Shown here: piece after piece, positions 57,128 to 64,000 of the stretch
How positions within the stretch are numbered: position 1 is the stretch's first letter
Layout of the letters: every line of letters starts with the position of its first letter
Source of the DNA: Linnemannia hyalina
Taxonomy: Eukaryota; Mortierellomycota; Mortierellomycetes; Mortierellales; Mortierellaceae
DNA length: 64,000 bases
Reading direction: 5' to 3'
NCBI GenBank assembly: GCA_019671135.1
Contig: JAHRHY010000002.1
Span: 124,001 to 188,000 of the forward strand
Notes under the pieces: model-generated
The model's input: only the letters and a program-made list of their open reading frames with translations
Told to the model about the DNA's origin: nothing
Databases searched by the model: none
Program-made: the position numbers and the translations under genes

Positions 57128-58201
57128 CTACGACGAAGAAACCTTGTGGTTCTTCTTGTGCGGCTGGATCTTCTTGATGTCCTGGGTCTTGAACTCGGGT
57201 TCCTGCTGAGCACGCACAACAGTGTACTCTCCATTCTGCTCCTGGGAGAACAAATCGCGCTTCTTGTTTTTCTTCTCGCCAAGCTTATGAGCTTTGCGGT
57301 TACGACTGATCTTGCGGTGGAAGGCCAGCTCTTCATCGGTGTTGGTCTTCTTGGTGGCACGGGCAGCGCGCTTCTCATGCTTGTTTTGACCGAGCTTGTG
57401 GGCCTTGCGATTGCGGTTGATCTTGCGGTGGAAGGCCAGCTCCTTGTCGGCGTTGACCTTCTTGTTGTTGGTATTCTTGTCAGCAGGGGCGGCACGCTTC
57501 TGGACTTTGTGCGAGGAGGACGAGGACTTATGGTGATGGCTATGGTCGACCTTGTTGCGGTGGTGCTGCGACTTCTTGCGGTGAAGAGCCAAGGCGCGCT
57601 TCTCATGGTTGCAAGTGGACGAGTGATGGTGCGAGTGGTTGGCCTTCTTGCGGTGGAGCTCGATCGCGCGCTTTTCGTGGTTGCAGGATCCAGACTTGTG
57701 CTTGTGGTGATCCTTCTTGCGGCGCAGGGCGATCGCGCGCTTCTCATGCTTGCAAGTCGACGAGTGATGGTGCGAGTGGTTCGCCTCCTTACGGTGCAAA
57801 GCCAGCGCACGCTTGCTCTGACGATGGCTATGGTCAACCTTGTTATGGCGATGATGAGACGACTTCCTGTGATGCGAATGGTTAGCCTTGTCCTTGCGGT
57901 GCAGGTTTACAGTCGCCTGCTGCTTCACGGAATCGCGTCGGATAAGAGTCTTATCGTCAGTTGAGACTTGGGCCATCGCATAGGGCTCATTCATTATCTC
58001 ATCGCGGCGTTGTTTCTTGGAAGAGGACTTGCGGTGGTGGGAGTGGTCGACCTTGTTGTAGTGGTGTTTGTTGGAGTGGGAAGCGTGGTTGTGACGGGGC
58101 TCGAGGCGGAAGGCGGCTTGTTGTCCTTGACGGTGGACGTCGGCGGATGCCATGGCCGTCAGGAGGGTTGTTGCCAGGAGGGCTGAGAGGATGAAACGCA
58201 T
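57128..58201 (-). CDS. Secreted His-rich repeat protein, candidate Kex2-processed peptide precursor
   Basis: A single exon encodes 357 residues from the ATG at 58201 to TAG 57128. Residues 1-20 form a signal peptide (MRFILSALLATTLLTAMASA). The rest is very basic and His-rich, with no recognisable domain. Lys-Arg pairs occur at 130-131, 154-155, 177-178, 201-202, 235-236, 277-278 and 314-315, with Arg-Arg at 65-66 and 88-89. Each of the first four KR sites is followed by Ala-Leu/Ile-x-Leu-His/Arg-Arg-Lys. The first three intervals contain a Ser-rich segment with one Cys and end in HE (Cys150, 173, 197). Two contain NHSHHHSSTC, including an NxS sequon. The next two intervals share ELAFHRK and RNRKAHKLG. 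In fungi such a layout fits cleavage by Kex2 in the Golgi, releasing repeated peptides. Function is unknown; His clusters could bind metal. Confidence 0.8.
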   Translation of the reverse strand: MRFILSALLATTLLTAMASADVHRQGQQAAFRLEPRHNHASHSNKHHYNKVDHSHHRKSSSKKQRRDEIMNEPYAMAQVSTDDKTLIRRDSVKQQATVNLHRKDKANHSHHRKSSHHRHNKVDHSHRQSKRALALHRKEANHSHHHSSTCKHEKRAIALRRKKDHHKHKSGSCNHEKRAIELHRKKANHSHHHSSTCNHEKRALALHRKKSQHHRNKVDHSHHHKSSSSSHKVQKRAAPADKNTNNKKVNADKELAFHRKINRNRKAHKLGQNKHEKRAARATKKTNTDEELAFHRKISRNRKAHKLGEKKNKKRDLFSQEQNGEYTVVRAQQEPEFKTQDIKKIQPHKKNHKVSSS

Positions 58202-58834
58202 TTTTGGGACCTTTTTTTTTCTAGGGAGAGCAATACAGTAATAGGGATAAGAATAAAAAAGAGTGGTGCGAAGGTTGTTGTCTGTCGAGGTGGAAGAGTA
58301 GCGATAACAAAGAAGCGTGAGGGAACAAGAAGAAGAAAGAGAAGAGAAATGAAAAAAGGGGAAGTAGAATCCTCGATGATCCATTGACCATTTATAGGGT
58401 CCCCTTTTCACTTTTTACTAGAGAGAGGGGGCAAATGCCCTTTGGAACTGCTTTCAGTCAAGGGCAGAATAATAAAGGAGTTCGAGTCCACGAAAGAGTT
58501 ATGAGAGCAAGGCAAGTTTGGAATACATTGCGGTGATGAGGGTGAGAGAAGAACATAGATACTACTTCTCATTACTATGAAAGAAAGGAAAGGGGTAGAG
58601 CAAGGTGAACACCCTAACCCTCCCTTCACATACTCGGACTCGCACTTTTTCTTTCGCGTCGCGAGGGTCGGATCGAATTGGATTCATTCTTGCGCCGCAC
58701 ATGCCCTTCCATTTTCTCGACACATTTGCACCCTCACCAACTCCGATCCAATGCGAGGTCTGCATGCCCACGTTCAATTCCATCGTCCACTGTTCCTCGT
58801 GCATTGGACAAGATTTATGGTTTTATTTTTTCAC
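58202..58834. promoter_or_regulatory. Promoter of the His-rich secreted protein gene
   Basis: About 630 bp lie between two minus-strand genes. Minus-strand sequence just upstream of 58201 is CT-rich (58203-58370). No gene is seen; plus-strand frames here lack splice or start context. Confidence 0.4.
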
Positions 58835-61300
58835 TTAATAATGCCGTCCACCACCACCACCATGATTTGGCCGCCCATAGCTGTGGCCACTACTAACAAC
58901 ACTCCCCCCACCGACCACACTTCCATTTCCTGAATTATGACCGACGCCACCGCCTAGGCCAGTAGTACGTCCTTGACCCGGGTATCCTCCTCCACCTACA
59001 TTAGGATTACGCTGCTGGTGTTGTCCAAGGTCAGACATCATGACAGAATTGGTGTAGGGGCTTCTATTGTTGTTGTTGTGAGCGACCTGTCCTTGCTGCA
59101 AGGGGTGAGGTTTCACTTGCGGCCGCTGCTGACCATAATGATTATATCCACCACCACCGTTAACGACACTTCCCCGGTTCGACCCGCTCATGACAGTACT
59201 AGCATCCGACCCTTGCTTCCTGTGCCCATTATAGAACTGGGGGTTTGGCTGCTGTTGCGGGTACTGCGACGAGGCAACACTACCGACTTCACTCCGGGTA
59301 TCGGAGTTGTCGAACCGAGGGTCGTGTTGACGTTGGAGGTTCCTGTTGTGGTATGCTTGTTGGTAGTTATCTTGCTTCAATGGTTTGCTATCAGCGTCGT
59401 CTTCTGGGTTGGGGGTATACGACCTGGCCCCAGGTGCCGGTGAAAAAGATCGTGGCGGGTGCTGTGCGTGTTGTTGTTGGTGGTGGCGATAAGGGTCATT
59501 GGCAGCCGCGACGGGTGACTTCTTCCAAGGAATGGCTGGAGAAGAAGTAGTCGAGGCAGGGTTCATATAAGGCGAAGGTGCAGGAGAAGGAGTTCCAACT
59601 CTGGGTTTGGAGAGAGTGGCAGGAGGAGGTGTGGGAGATGCGCGTCCACGGCCTTCTTCGATGAAGGCAATATTGGGGAGGGTTGGTTGCTGGAGGGGTG
59701 TTTCGCCACCCTTGCCGGTTTTGGCGTTGATGATTGCCTCTGCCGCGCGTGCTTTTGCCTTTTTCTTCACAATCTCGTCAATTCTATCTCAACAAAAGAA
59801 GCGGGTTCATGATTAGAATCCGTGATATTCGCAGAGGCATAAAAACACAGACACTAGCCGATAATCGTGTGGAGGGTTACCGTTTGTCGATCTTGTGGCA
59901 GCAAAACTCCTTCAAGTTGCCCTGGATATGAATGACGAGAGGGATATATAAAATCACAGCCGAGAGCATCATAAGCACGGAGATGACCCAGAGTGTCAAA
60001 GTGAACGTCATGAGGCCCATGGTAATAGTAGGCATGAGACCGAAGCCATAGGACCAGATCTCTGGATTGAGGTTTCCGTCCTTGTCCCTGTTCTTGTTGG
60101 CGACTGTGATGAGGATGACTCCGTTGATGACCTGCCTTGGTCCATCGGCAAACATTAGTCTCTTCCATCCTGCAGTTGGGGAGATTGAACGAATGGGAGG
60201 AAGGAGAGATAAAGATATGTGAGACAAGAGTTCAGTTAACGACACCCTTCACAACACATTCCTTCTCAACGCGCACATAAAAAAAGACATGTTACCTCGG
60301 AAGGTAAAGAAACAAAAGAAGGCAATCTCATCGATCTGCTTCTTCGAATTATGGATCTGTTCAAAGAGACAGAAATGGGCATAGGACTTGATGGCATAGT
60401 AGCGATAGGCGATCATGGAAGTAAAGGCATAGGAAATGTCGCGGCTGTGGATGATGGCGACGGCCTTCTTCATGTCCCAGGCCAGGAGGATAAAGGAGAG
60501 GATGATACATGCGGCAAAGACCCATTTGTAAATCTCGAATGAAATATTGATGTTTTCTGTTTAACACATGTGGAGTAAGGAAAAGGGGGAAGGGGTGAAA
60601 AGGTGAAAAGGTGATGGAGAGCATAGAGCAACGAAGGTTCAACAAGGTTAATTAGGGCGAAGAAGGCGATGAGTGAAATAAATATACACCGTCGGGTAAA
60701 ATGGGGGGGAGGCATCATCGTCATATATCATGGACAGGGTACCCTCTTCTTTCTTCATTCTGAATGAATTGAAGAATGGTTTCAAGTTCCTTGGTGTGCA
60801 ACTTACTAAATGAAATTTGGTTGTGTTCAACGCCGAGGTTGTTTGACCATGTTCCCGAGACAAGCAAGTTCACCGCCGTCCTGGAACAATAAGAAAGAGA
60901 AGGGTGGGACATGGACGTTGCTGTGTTAGATGTGTGTGTCTGTAATGACAAGAGACTGATTCCATTCATTAGTCCCTTGAACAACAAACGCTCACCCGCG
61001 TACCATAAATCGGCACAGTAAATAAGGATGCCCTTGATGACCACCGCAAAGACGAGCGAGTACTTGAACTTGCGCCAGAGAGAGTTGTCGACGTAGTCAT
61101 CCACGTCAATAAAGTCAAACTTGTGATCCTGGACCTTTTGACGTTTCCAATCGGCTATGTAGAGATGAAGGTTTAGTAGAAGGGGACTGGTTAGTACCAA
61201 TTTGGCCAAAGGTCCTAGGGCTGTTCTTTTGCTTGAGCGACATGATGGTGTGACAAGAGTGAAGGCGAAGAAAGAAGAGAGAGGACATACTAGACGACAT
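58835..61300 (-). CDS. KCH1: KCH1/PRM6-type low-affinity potassium transporter
   Basis: Six exons (61300-61291, 61154-61004, 60880-60807, 60556-60296, 60169-59881, 59783-58835) join in phase to 577 residues. Yeast Kch1/Kch2 are plasma-membrane proteins that let K+ in at low affinity and support calcium signalling during the pheromone response. The family opening DHKFDFIDVDDYVDNSLWRK lies near residue 12. Four to six hydrophobic spans follow, including KWVFAACIILSFILLAWDM, and the conserved block SRDISYAFTSMIAYRYYAIK precedes the last pair of spans (residues about 210-260). The C-terminal 310 residues are a disordered Gln/Asn/Gly/Pro-rich cytosolic tail ending GGGGRHY. Exon 1 carries only ten coding bases. 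I chose the GTACGC donor at 61003 over GTGAGC at 60995 because only the former keeps the frame into exon 3. Confidence 0.88.
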
Positions 61301-61482
61301 GATGAAATGACAGTTGATATGCGAAAAGGTAAAATGTTTATGTTACAAGGGGGGAAAAGTGAATGCAATGTGAATGAGAAAAGTTGGGATGGGTAAAGAG
61401 GTAATGTACAATGAGAAAGGGCCAAATGAATGAGTGTCTGAGAAGTAGTCGTTAGGGAGGGGTCATTAAAGAGGAAGGAGAG

Positions 61483-61514
<32 letters not shown>

Positions 61515-63421
61515 CGTCTTTTTAAAAGGGGCAGGGGTATTGGTTGTCTGAGGGGAGACAAGCGAGAAGGAAGGAGATAGGAAGAAATGAACAATGATGC
61601 TGATGGGTTGTGGAGAGAAGCAGAAAGGGTAAGAGAGAAGAATGGAAAAAAAAGAAAGGAAAAAGCAAAAACGAAAGAAGCATTGAAGGGTCAGATGGAT
61701 GAATAATAAAGATACGCAACGGACAACCAAGTAAGAAGGCATGGAGACAGGAGGTCGAGAAGACGATCCACCGAGACGGAGAGTAGCGGGGCAATTAGAC
61801 ACAAATCCACAGCGCACGCGTGAAGAGCGTTCGAACCCCGTCCAAGTACCAAATTACAATAATCATTGATCAATATCATTTATTAGTGTTATGTTTCTAA
61901 TATCAATGAATAGATTCAGGGACCATCAATGGGAGAACTACACCCCCTTGCTCTTGTTCTTATTCTCGTTCTCGGCCCCATACGACCTGTTCATATGTAC
62001 TCCTCTCTTGCTTTTATTTTATCCGTTGACAACTGTGACCGCACTACAATGTGGAGTATATTGCCACGCATATCAATCATATATATTATGCATTCTCCCT
62101 CATGACTCTCCTGCTTACTAGCATGCTTCGCATGGATAAGTCAACAAGGACATCGGCGAGCCGGTAGAGCAGACGGATTGGCATTGGCAATGCCATGCAT
62201 ATCCATACAAGATATAAGAGTATTTGATAGCAGAAGGCAAAAAAGTGAAGAGGATCGTTCAGAGTCCTTCCTTCTTCCTTCTCCTTGATGCGTCTCATTT
62301 TTTTTTTCTATTTTTTCAATTTTTTCAATGTGTGATTCTAGTAAACCTATTACTCCCTCATTGGATGTCCCTATCTGATCGCCACCTGATTGGATGCACA
62401 TCTGCCCCTGATCCCTGAAGCACAACCCTGAGCCCCGTTTTCTTCACTTTTCAATGGAGACCGAAGAAAAGAACTCTTACTTAGACGGCGTCGTGTTTAT
62501 CCGACGGTCTCACTTTCTTATTAGGTGGACCTTAGCCTTGCGTCTTCATGAAGCTGAGCTTTTGGGGATTGTCGTCCGTATCACGCAGTGAAGAAAAGCA
62601 GAAGGGGAGAAGAGAGCACCAGGTAAAAGCACCACACATGGCTGGGTAACAGAAGGGCTGACCATGGTGAAGGAGACAAACAACCATGGGTGTGGCCCTA
62701 CCGCCTTTAATTAACCCCTCGCTTTTGTCTTTTTTTCCTCCCTTCTTCCTTTTCGTCTTTTTCATACCCACTAACTCTGCCCAGCCTCCTCGCAGCTATA
62801 CATTCTATTCCACAACGAAAACACAGCGAGCAAAAAACGACATCGAGAACTCAAGCCTAGAACCTTTTGTTGCTCCCTCATTCCTTCAGCAACGTGAACT
62901 CGGACCAACTGCAGGATACTACCACGAACGCTCTCTCAAGGAGAACAGGACAGGATCCAAGGACCAAAATCAAATGCACAAGGAGACACCAACATAACTT
63001 TTTTTCTTTGTTGATTCAAACAGAGCACTCACAGATGCAGGAGGCCACCATCACCATCAGCGGGACCAGAAGCGTCCTCACATTTTGTTGTTTCTTCAAG
63101 GAAACGTTTTGATGTTCATGGTGTCAGAGCAGGTAGGCGTCATATGTGGCATAATCACTTTCTTCGTTTTGCTCCCCTTAATGACCCTCGAAGACGCAAG
63201 GGCTATCAGGGTCGGTAGCGACAGGGTCAGGGAGATCAAGGCAGAGGAACAGGCAGCAACCTACTCGTCAATCGAACGGGAGCACAGTAGGGACTTTTTA
63301 AGTCAACACGCTATGTATGCGCGATAACGCCAGACTACCAGAAGTGCACGTAGGATTACCAGTAATGCCAATAAATAGTGTTCATCCAACAAAGTACTGG
63401 TAATTGTACTTTTCAGAGTGA
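61301..63421. other. Gene-poor right flank with G31 tract
   Basis: This stretch of about 2.1 kb shows no convincing gene. It contains a run of 31 G at 61484-61514 inside a purine-rich stretch. A plus-strand frame from ATG 63111 to 63327, entered after an acceptor-like CAG at about 63026, encodes a hydrophobic span then a charged segment (SDRVREIKAEEQAATYSSIE). It could be an exon of the gene at the right edge, but I cannot link it. Confidence 0.35.
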
Positions 63422-64000
63422 ATGACCAGTGCGGGGTTATCAGATGTCCATGTTTTTCACGTTCCTGACGATCAGTCGTATCGCAAAAGAACCAAAGCCG
63501 AGACGCGTAAACACTCGCCAACTTGGGCTTTTCAGATTAATCAGCGCGACCAGCCTTTGGCGCAGATTGAGGACGACCATACCCTTTTCGATTACAAAGT
63601 ACAGGATGAAGATACCTTAGAGTTGATTATTTACCCATCACCTCTTGGCTGCCATGGAATCATGGTATACTCTATCAAGAAACCAGCAAAAAAACGGCTG
63701 CGGCGGTTCATGTCAACCAAACGCAAGCACTACAACATGTATATATCACAACAGAAAGGAGGAAGAGTCGATGACGAATCTTTATTAAAGAGTGTAAAGG
63801 AATCTAGGACCAGGTTCGGGCCATCCATGCATATAAGGCCGAATGGGCACGCCAATTGGTGATCCTCAACTTCAGCATCAAATGTGTATGGTAGAAAGGC
63901 CTTTCCTTTGACCAAAACGGCCGATCGCGGGTTCGATCTGTTAGAAAGGAGAGAGTCACGGTCACCATACCAGATCAAGCTATCGAAATTGCTTGTTTCT
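63422..64000 (+). CDS. Partial gene with a UHRF1-like ubiquitin-fold segment
   Basis: A frame from ATG 63422, just after an acceptor-like TTTTCAG, encodes 146 residues to TGA 63860-63862. The segment IEDDHTLFDYKVQDEDTLEL then II resembles the C-terminal half of the UHRF1 ubiquitin-like domain (EDGHTLFDYEV then NDTIQLLV). The next part is basic (KKPAKKRLRRF). No Tudor, PHD or SRA domain follows in the window. After the TGA the same frame stays open to the window end with protein-like composition (KTADRGFDLLERRESRSPYQ). A donor-like GTGATC overlapping the stop suggests that an intron may remove it. Otherwise this is a broken gene or one with an internal stop. Gene continues beyond the window. 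Confidence 0.4.

Noticed and set aside
57031..57964. Overlapping frames on both strands across the His-rich secreted protein gene
   Set aside because: Only the frame starting at 58201 has a signal peptide and consistent KR repeats. The others are Arg/Ser- or Leu/Val-rich shadows.
61800..61860. GTTCGAAC block near 61828 suggesting a tRNA T-arm
   Set aside because: The flanking bases do not form a T stem on either strand, and there is no D arm or matching acceptor stem at the right distance.
63890..63960. GGTTCGATC near 63930 as a tRNA T-arm
   Set aside because: No D arm or acceptor stem fits, and the same bases read as an open protein frame.

Overview
The window is eukaryotic nuclear DNA from a filamentous fungus. 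Genes are intron-rich, with short GT-AG introns of about 60-350 bp whose 3' ends often read AATAG or ATAG. The set of fungal genes (a hybrid histidine kinase, a KCH-type potassium transporter, YPP1, expanded Sel1 and F-box families) points by inference to Mucoromycota, most likely Mortierellomycotina. That placement rests on general resemblance only. Exon coordinates below come from reading splice sites by eye and checking that the codon phase closes across every junction.

Layout. 1-9.6 kb: gene-poor, rich in CT/AT tracts, with one decayed or readthrough-like frame at about 1.4-2.25 kb. 9.65-14.3 kb (+): membrane hybrid histidine kinase. 15.1-17.0 kb (-): acidic low-complexity protein of unknown function, divergent from 17.6-19.5 kb (+) RPT6, a 19S proteasome ATPase. 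20.6-28.7 kb: a mosaic island made of an inverted duplication. A Sel1-repeat gene (-) and an F-box/LRR-like gene (+) share a divergent promoter region, followed by an inverted copy of the F-box promoter, a second Sel1 copy (+) and an F-box relic. 28.9-30.9 kb (-): eIF2 alpha. 31.3-35.2 kb (-): YPP1/TTC7-like TPR protein. 35.2-39.7 kb: no gene seen. 39.75-43.5 kb (+): GLI-like C2H2 zinc-finger protein. 43.85-49.1 kb: a second Sel1 island with a decayed copy (-), an intact 627-aa gene (+) and a truncated relic (+). 49.1-51.4 kb (-): Mn-type CDF transporter. 52.05-54.3 kb (-): ankyrin-Nudix NADH pyrophosphatase with a PTS1-like tail. 54.9-56.7 kb (-): ribosomal protein eL14. 57.1-58.2 kb (-): secreted His-rich repeat protein with regularly spaced Lys-Arg sites, a candidate Kex2-processed peptide precursor. 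58.8-61.3 kb (-): KCH1-type potassium transporter. 61.3-64 kb: gene-poor, then a possible UHRF1-like ubiquitin-fold fragment at the right edge.

The housekeeping genes (RPT6, eIF2 alpha, YPP1, eL14, NADH pyrophosphatase) are intact and single-copy here. The two Sel1 islands instead hold five related loci in different states of decay. They share an uncharacterised N-terminal module of about 85 residues joined to Sel1 repeats by a phase-2 intron. The most interesting items are this inverted, mosaic Sel1/F-box family and the His-rich Kex2-type peptide precursor. The window shows no operon structure, CRISPR array, rRNA or convincing tRNA.
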